From an uncultured bacterium (lineage in GTDB: Bacteria; Nitrospirota; Thermodesulfovibrionia; Thermodesulfovibrionales; Thermodesulfovibrionaceae), in NCBI GenBank assembly GCA_937998865.1, contig CALLBR010000023.1, positions 1 to 38,270 on the forward strand: DNA of 38,270 nt, written 5' to 3'. The position numbers and the translations under genes were made by a program. Of the stretch, positions 1 through 7,626 are shown one piece after another; the first letter of the stretch is position 1; each line of letters begins with the position of its first letter. The notes under the pieces were generated by a model. That model was not told where the DNA came from. It did not search any database and worked only from the letters and a program-made list of their open reading frames with translations.

Positions 1-77
1 AATATTAGAATAAGCACTCCAATAAAGCTTATAAGTAAAGTCACGCCCCATGTGAGATGTTTTTTATCAGTTGCCAT
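1..77 (-). CDS. Partial membrane protein, N-terminus only
   Basis: The gene starts at the ATG at 77 and runs off the left edge, so only about 25 residues are visible. They read MATDKKHLTW followed by a hydrophobic stretch that looks like a first membrane helix. The start follows the stop codon of the TauE/SafE gene by one base. Its GGAGGAGGG ribosome site lies inside the last codons of that gene, so the two are almost certainly co-translated. A small membrane partner of the transporter is plausible, but too little sequence is present to name a family. Confidence 0.6.
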   Translation of the reverse strand, partial: MATDKKHLTWGVTLLISFIGVLILI

Positions 78-78
78 T

Positions 79-1347
79 TTATCCCTCCTCCCTAAAATTC
101 TTTAAATTTTTAAAGAAACTTCCTATTACCCAAATAGCAAAACCACCAATTGCTATCCAGAATACAATATTTCCGATCAGTATTATAATATCACAGGCTG
201 ATTTAGATATTGACCAAAGTTCAAGGCTTCTTAATTTATCAGGAACAACACTGGCTCTGTTGGCAAATCCTGCTAAAATCGTTAAAACCCAGAAACCTCT
301 GATGACCATTCCCGGAACTACTTTGGTAGTAAGAGCACCAATCTGGATTCCCACAAGAGAACCTAAAAGAAGACCCATTGCTAAAGTATAGAAAACATAA
401 CCATAAATGGCATACTGAGTTATTGATGAATATCCAGCAGTAAATATTATCTGTAAGATATCAGTTCCTACCGTTGTTGGAGTTGAAACTCCAAGTACAT
501 AAACAAATAATGGGAAAGTTATAAACCCTCCACCAACTCCCATAACTGCTGCAAGAATACCTACCACAAAACCACAGAGAGCAACAAATAACCATGATAT
601 TCTTCTTCCTCCAAAGTCCTCGTCAAAGGAAATCATAGGAGGAATATTAATCTTTTGAATATTGATTGCAAGCTTGGTTGTAGTCATAGGTCCACCGTGA
701 GCGTCTCCATGGGCATCTCCATCTGTCTGTGCTACTTTCTTACGAGCTTTGCTTAGCTTTATATAGTCTCTTAATCCATAAAATCCAAGAAATCCAAGTA
801 TTACAGCATAGACTATACTGATAAAGGCTTCACTTGCAACAGGATCCCAGTTATAAATAGATCTTTGAATGTAACCTCCTGTTGTGGCTCCTAAGACAGA
901 ACCAATTACAAAGGCTACTGCTAAACCAACACAAACATTACCAAGTTTTTTATGAATTACAGTTCCCATGATAGCCTTTGCAAAAATATGAAACTGATCT
1001 GTTCCTACTGCTAAAATTCCCTTAACTCCTGCTGCCATAAGTGCTGGTGCAATGATAAATCCTCCACCAGCTCCAATACATCCTGTGATGAGTCCTGCTG
1101 CAAGCCCAACTGCAATGGATGCTATAAAAATAGTTGTAGTGTAGTAGGATGGAGCATAGGCTGATTTCCCTCCAAGAAAATCAGCTGCTCCTAAAAAAGA
1201 TACAAGAAGTATTGGAGAAACAAGGGCAATCAAGATTAGCAGCCTCTTTTTGTTTTTCAAAATGTTGTCAGACATCTCTTTTTCCCATTTGGCTTGGTAT
1301 ATTGCACCAGCCATCATTAGTTCATAAACTTTTCTTAGCTTACTCAT
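79..1347 (-). CDS. TauE/SafE family sulfite/sulfur-anion exporter
   Basis: This is a 422-residue polytopic membrane protein of the TauE/SafE (DUF81) family, whose members export sulfite, sulfoacetate and related anions. The family's internal duplication is visible. The first half carries GAGGGFIIAPAL followed by VGTDQFHIFAKAIMG, and the second half carries GVGGGFITFPLFVYVLG followed by VGTDILQIIFTAG. A cytoplasmic His/Asp/Gly-rich loop (near DGDAHGDAHGG) separates the halves. The protein is longer than simple TauE proteins of about 260 residues because of an N-terminal extension and this loop. A GGAGGAGG ribosome site precedes the ATG. It lies downstream of a 48-codon small ORF and a sigma-54-type promoter, and upstream of a partial membrane gene. 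The substrate is not determined by sequence. Confidence 0.85.
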   Translation of the reverse strand: MSKLRKVYELMMAGAIYQAKWEKEMSDNILKNKKRLLILIALVSPILLVSFLGAADFLGGKSAYAPSYYTTTIFIASIAVGLAAGLITGCIGAGGGFIIAPALMAAGVKGILAVGTDQFHIFAKAIMGTVIHKKLGNVCVGLAVAFVIGSVLGATTGGYIQRSIYNWDPVASEAFISIVYAVILGFLGFYGLRDYIKLSKARKKVAQTDGDAHGDAHGGPMTTTKLAINIQKINIPPMISFDEDFGGRRISWLFVALCGFVVGILAAVMGVGGGFITFPLFVYVLGVSTPTTVGTDILQIIFTAGYSSITQYAIYGYVFYTLAMGLLLGSLVGIQIGALTTKVVPGMVIRGFWVLTILAGFANRASVVPDKLRSLELWSISKSACDIIILIGNIVFWIAIGGFAIWVIGSFFKNLKNFREEG

Positions 1348-1404
1348 TCCACAGCCTCCTCCTTTTTAATTTTTTACTTCTTTAAATAATTTCTTTCTTC
1401 TCTA

Positions 1405-1551
1405 CTATATACGACTTTTTTTATTTTTCTTTTTCCCACCTCCTTTCTTTTTGTTTTTCCCCAACTTTTTTTTAAGCCTGTCAAACTCTTTTGTTTTTGA
1501 GAAAGTTATTGATAGGAGCAAATCTTTTACCTTTTTCCAAACTTTTTTCAT
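1405..1551 (-). CDS. Small basic protein (48 aa), operon leader gene
   Basis: This short ORF starts at the ATG at 1551 and stops with TAG at 1407-1405. The product begins MKKVWKKVKDLLLSITF and continues as a lysine/glycine-rich tail containing KKKG-GG-KKK, so it is strongly basic with one short hydrophobic patch. No Shine-Dalgarno site is present. The ATG lies 15 nt downstream of the C of a sigma-54-type -12 element, so the transcript would have about 3 leader bases. That position is the main reason to believe the ORF is translated. It may be a small membrane- or nucleic-acid-associated protein, or a leader peptide for the TauE/SafE gene. I do not recognise a family. The A-rich composition means a chance ORF cannot be excluded. 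Confidence 0.5.
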   Translation of the reverse strand: MKKVWKKVKDLLLSITFSKTKEFDRLKKKLGKNKKKGGGKKKNKKSRI

Positions 1552-1564
1552 TATCTAATTTTAA

Positions 1565-1580
1565 TGCAACAAACATACCA
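1565..1580 (-). promoter_or_regulatory. Sigma-54-type (-24/-12) promoter for the TauE/SafE operon
   Basis: On the minus strand the sequence is TGGTAT-gtttg-TTGCA, against the consensus TGGCAC-N5-TTGCA. The invariant GG and GC have the required spacing. The predicted start is near 1554, just before the ATG of the 48-codon ORF. A large dyad is centred 61 bp upstream of the -24 element, the usual place for an activator site, and a sigma-54 activator gene ends just beyond it. Confidence 0.6.
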
Positions 1581-1619
1581 AGCACAGAAGAGTTTAAATA
1601 TAAGACATTAGAGGTAGAT

Positions 1620-1662
1620 TAAAAATATAAAATGCAACACATAGTTGCATTTTATATTTTTA
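1620..1662. promoter_or_regulatory. 19-bp perfect inverted repeat: terminator and/or activator site
   Basis: The arms are TAAAAATATAAAATGCAAC and its exact complement, around the 5-nt loop ACATA. It begins 60 bp after the stop of the sigma-54 activator gene (minus) and could end that transcript, since the outer arm supplies a T-run. Its core TGCAAC-N5-GTTGCA is also centred 61 bp upstream of the -24 element of the next operon, where an enhancer-binding protein would be expected to bind. Both roles are possible. Confidence 0.65.
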
Positions 1663-1721
1663 GATTTAAATTATTCAGAAAATTAATAGAAATTACTGCA
1701 ATAAATTGTTTCAGTTAAAAT

Positions 1722-3014
1722 TTATGTAGCAATTTTAAACTGTTTTAGTTTTCTTTGTAATTGTTGTCTATGTATTCCAAGAATTTCAGCTGCTTTAGAA
1801 ATATTTCCTCTGCTTTTTTGAAGAGCTGACCATATTAATTCCTTTTCAAAATTATCCACTGCTTCTCTTAATGTGCCTGTCAGAGGTTTCTTTGCAGAAT
1901 GATTTTTTTGAAGATAGGCCGGAAGATCTTTAACGGTTATCTCTGGCGAGTTGGTAAAGGCAATAGCTCTTTCTATGATGTTTTCAAGCTCTCTTACATT
2001 GCCAGGGAAAGAATAATTCATTAAAGCATCAATGGCTTCGTCAGTAATGCCTCTAATTTGGATGTCTTTTCTTTTTAGAGAGTGTTTTTTTATAAAGGTA
2101 TCTATGAGGGCAGGAATGTCTTCTTTTCTGCTTCTAAGAGGGGGAATTTCGATGTGAATAACATTTAATCTGTAAAAAAGATCTTCTCTGAAAGTTCCGT
2201 CTTTACATGTCTTAAGAAGATCTCTATTGGTGGCTGCTATAAACCTTACATCTACTTTTACGTAAGATGTTCCTCCTATTCTTATGAATTCACTCTCTTG
2301 AATCACTCTTAGAATTTTAGTTTGAAAGAGAGGTGAAACATCTCCTATTTCATCAAAGAATAATGTACCACCGTCAGCCCATTCAATCAAACCTTTTTTT
2401 GTGTAATTGGCGCCGGTAAAGGCTCCCTTTTCAAAACCAAATAGCTCTGATTCAAGTAAAGTATCTGGTATGGCTGTGCAGTTTATTACTACAAAAGGCT
2501 TGTCTTTTCTATCACTTAATCTATGAATTGCTCTTGCCACAAGCTCTTTACCAGTTCCTGATTCCCCAGTAATGAGAACATTACTATCTGTAAGAGCAGC
2601 TTTTCTAATACCGCAGTAAACATTCTCCATTATTCTGCTTGTACCTATTATTCCTTCTATTTCTATTTTTGGTTTGTCTTGAAATTGTTCGAAAAATTCC
2701 TTAACTTCTGTATTTTTCAAGGGTTTTTGAAGAAAATCTCTTGCTCCTAATTTCATGGATTTTACTGCTTTCTTTATGTCTGGTCTACCAAAAGCAATAA
2801 CGGGCAGGTGTTGTTTAAGTTCTATTAATCTGTTTTCCCATCCCTCAGCATCTATGTCAAGGAACGCTATATCGTAGGAAGATAAATTTGAGAAGGTTTG
2901 TTTTTTAGAGGAAGTGGATTTTCTTAAAGTAATTCCTATTGAATCAAAGATATCATAAACTTCTTTTGCTTCATCAGAGATTACAAGAATATTAAAGGAT
3001 TTTAAATAAAACAT
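1722..3014 (-). CDS. Sigma-54-dependent NtrC-family response regulator
   Basis: This 430-residue enhancer-binding protein activates sigma-54 RNA polymerase. Residues 6-110 form a CheY-like receiver with the likely phospho-acceptor D53 (FLDID) and conserved K97 (LQKP). Residues about 120-350 form the AAA+ domain, with Walker A GESGTGKE (150-157), the sigma-54 contact loop GAFTGA (197-202), DEIG (221-224) and a FYRLNV motif. The last 45 residues are a Fis-type helix-turn-helix (GNISKAAEILGIHRQQLQRKL). The acidic pocket near residue 14 is SDE rather than the usual DDE. No histidine kinase gene is visible in the window. It is followed on the same strand by a sigma-54-type promoter, so the TauE/SafE operon is its most obvious target. 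It could also serve the two symporter operons at 21-26 kb. Confidence 0.93.
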   Translation of the reverse strand: MFYLKSFNILVISDEAKEVYDIFDSIGITLRKSTSSKKQTFSNLSSYDIAFLDIDAEGWENRLIELKQHLPVIAFGRPDIKKAVKSMKLGARDFLQKPLKNTEVKEFFEQFQDKPKIEIEGIIGTSRIMENVYCGIRKAALTDSNVLITGESGTGKELVARAIHRLSDRKDKPFVVINCTAIPDTLLESELFGFEKGAFTGANYTKKGLIEWADGGTLFFDEIGDVSPLFQTKILRVIQESEFIRIGGTSYVKVDVRFIAATNRDLLKTCKDGTFREDLFYRLNVIHIEIPPLRSRKEDIPALIDTFIKKHSLKRKDIQIRGITDEAIDALMNYSFPGNVRELENIIERAIAFTNSPEITVKDLPAYLQKNHSAKKPLTGTLREAVDNFEKELIWSALQKSRGNISKAAEILGIHRQQLQRKLKQFKIAT

Positions 3015-3024
3015 TTGATGTTAA

Positions 3025-3052
3025 AATATAATTTTTGAAATTCTTTTGTCAA
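3025..3052 (-). promoter_or_regulatory. Sigma-70 promoter for the NtrC-type regulator
   Basis: A perfect -35 box, TTGACA (complement of 3047-3052), and the -10 box TATATT (3025-3030) are 16 bp apart on the minus strand. An alternative -10, TATTTT, would give an 18-bp spacer. The ATG is only 10 nt after the -10 and has no Shine-Dalgarno site, so the transcript should be nearly leaderless. The -35 lies just past the 3' end of the AEC permease gene. Confidence 0.6.
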
Positions 3053-3066
3053 TTAAAAATTTTTAA

Positions 3067-3990
3067 TCAGTTTAAAAGAAAAATAAAAAAAACCATGTTA
3101 AAGAAAAAACCGATGGTAGTAATAAAAATCATCTCTACTGAAGTACGCATATCTACTCCAAATACCGCTGCGAATATCATACTCAGTAACATAGAAGGTG
3201 TTCCTGCTTCTATTATGCAGACATTTAAGGGAATTCCTGAAAGACCAAAGATTATTCCATATGTTACAGCAAACAAGGGTGCTATAAATAGTTTTATAAT
3301 TATCGCTGGCAAGGATATAATGAGCTTTTTGGGTGTCACAGCTTTGATAGATAATCCAACAATTAATAGCATAAGAAAGGTCACATGAGATGAGGTTAGA
3401 TCTATAGCTTTAATAAAATTTTGAGGAATGCTTATATTTATTTCTCTTAAAAAAAATCCTACAACCAAACCCCAAATAGGAGGAATTTTAAGGATAGTTA
3501 ATAGAGAATTTTTTACTTTTATCCCTTTTTCTCTCCCAAAATACATACATACTGCCACTGCTAAAGTCCATGTCAAGGGTGTGCTTGCTAAAAAATCATA
3601 GGTAAATGCATAGCTCATGCCTTCGTTGCCATAAAGTTTCGTTAAAATTGGTAAACCAAGATAAAGAACATTTCCGAAGGCAGAACACATAATGAGAGCT
3701 CCTATAACCTTAGATTCAAGTTGATTTCTTAAATTTTTATACACTAACCAGCATACTAAAACTGAGCTTATGATTGTTAGATTTGCCACCAAAGAAACTT
3801 TTAAGTGACTTAAAGTTAAGGGCATGGTATAAGTGGTTTTAAAACATATAAAGGGAATTACATAATAGAAGACAAATTTATTGATTTTGTCACGAAGAAA
3901 ATCAATTTTTTCAGGATTTATTCCTACTACTGTTAAGAGAATTCTTAAGGCTAGTCCAATTACAATGAAAATTGATAATTCAAAAAACAT
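3067..3990 (-). CDS. AEC-family permease (auxin efflux carrier-like)
   Basis: This 307-residue, highly hydrophobic protein has about ten predicted membrane helices in two halves, typical of the AEC (Mem_trans) family of malate, malonate and other anion permeases. Family hallmarks include FVFYYVIPFICFK in helix 2, the GNVLYLGLPI motif near residue 110 and the C-terminal GTPSMLLSMIFA segment. The gene starts 9 bp after the feoB stop with no good ribosome site, so it is probably expressed from the feo transcript by coupling. A functional link to iron is not evident. The substrate is unknown. Confidence 0.8.
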   Translation of the reverse strand: MFFELSIFIVIGLALRILLTVVGINPEKIDFLRDKINKFVFYYVIPFICFKTTYTMPLTLSHLKVSLVANLTIISSVLVCWLVYKNLRNQLESKVIGALIMCSAFGNVLYLGLPILTKLYGNEGMSYAFTYDFLASTPLTWTLAVAVCMYFGREKGIKVKNSLLTILKIPPIWGLVVGFFLREINISIPQNFIKAIDLTSSHVTFLMLLIVGLSIKAVTPKKLIISLPAIIIKLFIAPLFAVTYGIIFGLSGIPLNVCIIEAGTPSMLLSMIFAAVFGVDMRTSVEMIFITTIGFFFNMVFFIFLLN

Positions 3991-3999
3991 GATGATTTT

Positions 4000-5910
4000 T
4001 TAGAATAAAGAGAGAATCAATCTTGCAAGGCTTGATAGAGTTAAGGCAATAAAGATGGAAATTATTATTATTAATACTGTTCTTTTAGTTCCCAATTCTT
4101 TTATTAATGCTCCTATAGTTCCTATACAGGGAATATAAAAAATTATGAATATGGTGAAAATAATCATTTGAATTTTTGTCATTACCGTACTTAAATTTGT
4201 TGTATCAAATGCTTGGAAAAGCATTATCATGCTAAGTTCTTTTCGCAAAATTCCGAAAATAAGAGTTATTCCGCTCTTTTCAGGTAAACCAAGAATCCAA
4301 GTCACTAAGGGAGAAAAAATTTTATTTAACAATATGTCAAGCTGAAAGAATTCAAGACAACTTAAAATTACACTGCTTATTACAAGGAGAGGCCAAGCTA
4401 CTAACATAAAATCCTTTAATCTCAACCAAGTTTTCATCAACATATTTTTAAAGGTAGGTATTCTCAAGGGTGGAATTTCCATTATTAATCCGGGAGTTAT
4501 TTCAGGTATGAATTTAGTAAATATGGCTCCTAAGATCATAATGATTAAAATGTTAAAAAAGTATAATGCTGCAGTAGCCACTCCACCAATGTAGGCTCCT
4601 ACAAGACCAAAAATTACGGTGGTTCTGGCAGCACAGGGAACAAATACCGATAGAGCAGCTGTGATAAATCTATCTCTTGGTGATTCAAGTATTCGAGTTG
4701 CCATAACACCAGGGACATTACAACCATAGGAAACTATAAAAGGTAAGACACTTTTACCATGTAATCCAATTCTATGCATAATCGTATCCATTAAAAAAGC
4801 CATTCTTGGTAGGTAACCTATATCTTCAAGAATAGTCAATCCTATGAAAAAGGGAATTAAATAAGGTATTGCCACTCCTAATCCACCAGAGAAACCCTCT
4901 AATAATCCTTTTACAATGAAAAAGCTAAAGGATTCTGGAGAAATGTATTGTGGAAGTTTTTGGATAAAGGAATCGAATATAGAGATGATCGGTTCTTCAA
5001 TAATTTTTCCTACTTCAAAGACCATGAAAAATATCAGAAAGAGGATAAAGATCAAAAGAGGGTAGCCTAAATACTTATTTGTTAGAATATCATCAATTTT
5101 TTCTCTTAGAGTTTTTGTTGGTTCGCCTATTTTTGTAACCTCTTCAAAAATATTCATTGTGAGGGCATGTCTTTCAGAGGAAATTACAGTATCTGCAGGA
5201 CTTCCATGAGAAATCTTTATCTCTTCTCTTATTTTATGAACTTTATTTAGCAAATCATTGTAGATTTTCATTTCTTCAAAAAGTTCTCTGTCACCCTCTA
5301 ATAATTTAATTGCAAGATATCTTATTGGGACCTTAGGGATAAAATTGGCAGGAATAATTTTTTCAATTTCACTAATATAATTTTCTATATCCTTATGAAA
5401 ACTTTGCATCTTTGGAATGAGTTTATTAAAATAAGCTTCTTTGGCAGATGTGAAAATTTTATCAAGGCCAATACCTTTATTTGCGATTGTTTCAATAACG
5501 GGAACGCCGAAAATTTTTGATAGTTTCTCTGAATTTATATCAAGACCTTTTCTTTTTGCTTCATCTATCATATTTAGACAAATGACCATAGGAACTTGTA
5601 ATTCTGCAATTTGGAGAGTAAGTTCAAGGCTTCTTGACAATGTGGAAGCATCAATAATATTTATAACTACATCTGCTTGTCCAGATAGAATAAAATTTCT
5701 CGTCTCAATCTCTGCTTTGTCTAAGGCTGTCAGGGAATATATACCTGGCAGGTCAACTATTTCGAAGATTTCATCACCTAATCTTACTTTACTTATTGTA
5801 TAGTTAACTGTTTGACCTGGGAAATTTGCAGTAATAGTTTTGTAGCCAGCAAGTCCATTAAATATGGTGCTTTTGCCTGCATTAGGTTGTCCTAAAAAGG
5901 CAATTTTCAT
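4000..5910 (-). CDS. feoB: Ferrous iron transporter FeoB
   Basis: FeoB (636 residues) is the inner-membrane Fe2+ transporter with an N-terminal G-protein domain. Motifs seen are G1 GQPNAGKST (7-15), G3 DLPG and G4 NMID, followed by a helical spacer. The membrane part has two Gate regions, including the conserved GYGCNVPG-like segment (here SYGCNVPGVMATRIL) and the later GLPEKSGITLIFGILRKELS segment. It is shorter than the roughly 770-residue E. coli protein, mainly through fewer C-terminal residues, as in many anaerobes. It overlaps feoA by 4 bp (ATGA), so the two are translationally coupled, and an AEC permease follows. Confidence 0.95.
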   Translation of the reverse strand: MKIAFLGQPNAGKSTIFNGLAGYKTITANFPGQTVNYTISKVRLGDEIFEIVDLPGIYSLTALDKAEIETRNFILSGQADVVINIIDASTLSRSLELTLQIAELQVPMVICLNMIDEAKRKGLDINSEKLSKIFGVPVIETIANKGIGLDKIFTSAKEAYFNKLIPKMQSFHKDIENYISEIEKIIPANFIPKVPIRYLAIKLLEGDRELFEEMKIYNDLLNKVHKIREEIKISHGSPADTVISSERHALTMNIFEEVTKIGEPTKTLREKIDDILTNKYLGYPLLIFILFLIFFMVFEVGKIIEEPIISIFDSFIQKLPQYISPESFSFFIVKGLLEGFSGGLGVAIPYLIPFFIGLTILEDIGYLPRMAFLMDTIMHRIGLHGKSVLPFIVSYGCNVPGVMATRILESPRDRFITAALSVFVPCAARTTVIFGLVGAYIGGVATAALYFFNILIIMILGAIFTKFIPEITPGLIMEIPPLRIPTFKNMLMKTWLRLKDFMLVAWPLLVISSVILSCLEFFQLDILLNKIFSPLVTWILGLPEKSGITLIFGILRKELSMIMLFQAFDTTNLSTVMTKIQMIIFTIFIIFYIPCIGTIGALIKELGTKRTVLIIIISIFIALTLSSLARLILSLF

Positions 5911-6140
5911 TCCAATTCCTCTACTTCAATTTTTGAGGCAATTCCTTTACCCAATGCTACATCGCACCCATTTATCTCTAAAAGGACTGGTCCTCCTAGG
6001 AAGGAACTTTTTTTAATTGTTACAATGTCACCGATGTGAATACCAAGACATTGAAGATGCTGTCTTATTCTGTGACCACCGGAGATTTTCAAAATTTTTA
6101 CTTTTTTTCGATCATTTATATTAACTAACGTTTTCATCAT
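5907..6140 (-). CDS. feoA: Ferrous iron transport protein A (FeoA)
   Basis: This 77-residue SH3-like FeoA protein is a cytosolic partner that supports FeoB-mediated Fe2+ uptake. The pattern KILKISGGHRIRQHLQCLGIHIGDIV and the closing IASKIEVEE segment match the family, and the length is normal. It begins with two consecutive ATG codons and the first is taken here. It is the first gene of feoA-feoB-AEC, transcribed from a strong sigma-70 promoter at 6168-6197. A symmetric site covers the predicted start point, consistent with iron- or metal-dependent repression. Confidence 0.92.
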   Translation of the reverse strand: MMKTLVNINDRKKVKILKISGGHRIRQHLQCLGIHIGDIVTIKKSSFLGGPVLLEINGCDVALGKGIASKIEVEELE

Positions 6141-6147
6141 AACTCTG

Positions 6148-6164
6148 AATTAGTAAAACTAATT
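6148..6164. promoter_or_regulatory. Candidate metal-regulator operator at the feoA start site
   Basis: AATTAGTAAAACTAATT is a perfect dyad with 7-bp arms and a 3-nt centre. It begins 4 bp downstream of the feoA -10 box, over the predicted transcription start. The TTAGT/ACTAA half-sites recall DtxR/MntR-type operators more than a classical Fur box, but the regulator is an inference. Confidence 0.5.
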
Positions 6165-6167
6165 TAG

Positions 6168-6197
6168 ATAATAAAACATTTTTATATAAACTGTCAA
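6168..6197 (-). promoter_or_regulatory. Sigma-70 promoter of the feo operon
   Basis: On the minus strand there is a perfect TTGACA (complement of 6192-6197), an 18-bp spacer and TATTAT (complement of 6168-6173). The feoA ATG is 27 nt downstream of the -10. It diverges from the cydA promoter. Confidence 0.75.
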
Positions 6198-6260
6198 CAA
6201 ACAAAGAAAAATATTGTATATACTTCACAGATGTGTTTTTGTTAAAAAGTGTTAGAGTTT

Positions 6261-6289
6261 TTGACGAAATTTTTAAAATTGGATAAAAT
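6261..6289 (+). promoter_or_regulatory. Sigma-70 promoter of the cydAB operon
   Basis: TTGACG (6261-6266), a 17-bp spacer and TAAAAT (6284-6289) precede cydA. The ATG is 30 nt further on, behind the strong ribosome site GGAGGGAGG. A small palindrome, CACAGATGTG, at 6226-6235 sits upstream and might be a regulator site. Confidence 0.75.
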
Positions 6290-6319
6290 TAGGCAACAAT
6301 AAAATTTTAGGAGGGAGGT

Positions 6320-7624
6320 ATGGATACATTATTATTAAGTAGGCTACAGTTCGCTATCACTGCTGCTTTTCATTTTATTTTTGTACCACTTACGCTCGGA
6401 CTTTCTATTCTCATTGCCTACATGGAGACGAAGTATTTGAGAACTGGAGACAAAGACTACTTAAGGATGGCAAAGTTTTGGGGAAGGCTTTTCATTATTA
6501 ATTTTGCTTTAGGTGTTGTGACAGGCATCACTATGGAGTTTCAATTTGGCATGAACTGGGCTGAATACTCTCGCTATGTAGGTGATATCTTTGGTTCACC
6601 CCTTGCAATTGAGGCAACTGTTGCCTTTTTCCTTGAGTCCACATTTCTTGGTGTTTGGATTTTTGGTTGGAACAGAATCTCCCCTAAGATGCATGCTCTA
6701 TCTATATGGCTTGTTGCCTTAGCAACTAATCTTTCAGCTCTATGGATTTTAATTGCTAATGGTTGGATGCAAAATCCTGTTGGTTATGTAATTAACAATG
6801 GCAGGGCAGAGATGGTTGATTTCTGGGCAGTTGTAACTAATCCTTATGGACTTCTTAAATTTGGTCATACTGTACTTTCTGGATGGGTAGTTGCAGGATT
6901 TTTTGTTCTGGGTGTGTCTGCTTATCATATTTTGAGGAAAAATGAGACTGAATTCTTCAAAAAGTCTTTTAAAATTGGAGTAATATTTGCCCTTGTAAGC
7001 TCTATATTGGTGGCGGGAATTGGTGATTTTCATGCAAAGGAAGTGGCAGCCACTCAGCCAACAAAGCTTGCTGCTATGGAATCCCTTTGGGAAACCACTA
7101 AGGATGCACCTATGTATCTTTTGCTAATACCAGACCAAAAAAATGAGAGAAATTCTGTTGAAGCAATTGGCATACCTTCCATGTTAAGTATTCTTGCAGG
7201 ACAGAAAGAAGTGAGAGGATTAAAAGATTTTCCTCCTTCTGAAAGACCACCCGTTACTCTTACATTTATAAGCTTTCGGCTAATGGTAGGATTAGGTTTC
7301 CTCTTTATTTTGCTCTCTTTATGGGCATTAGTTAAGTCTAAAAGGATTGAAAACTCAACAACTTTACTTAGGATTCTTCTATGGTCAATTCCTCTTCCTT
7401 ATATTGCAGCTCAACTTGGATGGATTGTAGCAGAGGTAGGAAGACAACCTTGGATTGTTTATGGTCTACTTAAAACCTCTGATGCTATATCTAAGAGTGT
7501 TGAACCTTCACAGGTTTTAGCATCTCTTATTGGATTTACTCTCTTTTACGGTGCGTTAGGGGTCATTGATATATATCTTCTTGCAAAGTATGCAAGAAAA
7601 GGTCCTCAACCAAAGGAGGTGTAA
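6320..7624 (+). CDS. cydA: Cytochrome bd ubiquinol/menaquinol oxidase subunit I
   Basis: CydA (434 residues) is the quinol-oxidising, haem-bearing subunit of cytochrome bd, which reduces O2 to water with high affinity. Equivalents of the haem ligands and key residues are visible: H18 (b595), H183 in KFGHTVLSG and M322 in SFRLMVG (b558). E99 and E106 in the proton path are also present, as is GRQPW (374-378). The protein is much shorter than E. coli CydA (about 520) because the C-terminal part of the Q-loop is missing, which is the short Q-loop type common outside Enterobacteria. Menaquinol is the likely donor, given mqnD in the same window. It is followed 2 bp later by cydB. Confidence 0.96.
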   Translation: MDTLLLSRLQFAITAAFHFIFVPLTLGLSILIAYMETKYLRTGDKDYLRMAKFWGRLFIINFALGVVTGITMEFQFGMNWAEYSRYVGDIFGSPLAIEATVAFFLESTFLGVWIFGWNRISPKMHALSIWLVALATNLSALWILIANGWMQNPVGYVINNGRAEMVDFWAVVTNPYGLLKFGHTVLSGWVVAGFFVLGVSAYHILRKNETEFFKKSFKIGVIFALVSSILVAGIGDFHAKEVAATQPTKLAAMESLWETTKDAPMYLLLIPDQKNERNSVEAIGIPSMLSILAGQKEVRGLKDFPPSERPPVTLTFISFRLMVGLGFLFILLSLWALVKSKRIENSTTLLRILLWSIPLPYIAAQLGWIVAEVGRQPWIVYGLLKTSDAISKSVEPSQVLASLIGFTLFYGALGVIDIYLLAKYARKGPQPKEV

Positions 7625-7626
7625 AA

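Noticed and set aside
1479-1484. Perfect TTGACA on the minus strand upstream of TauE/SafE
   Set aside because: No -10-like hexamer lies 16-18 bp downstream, and it falls inside the 48-codon ORF. The sigma-54-type element explains the operon better.
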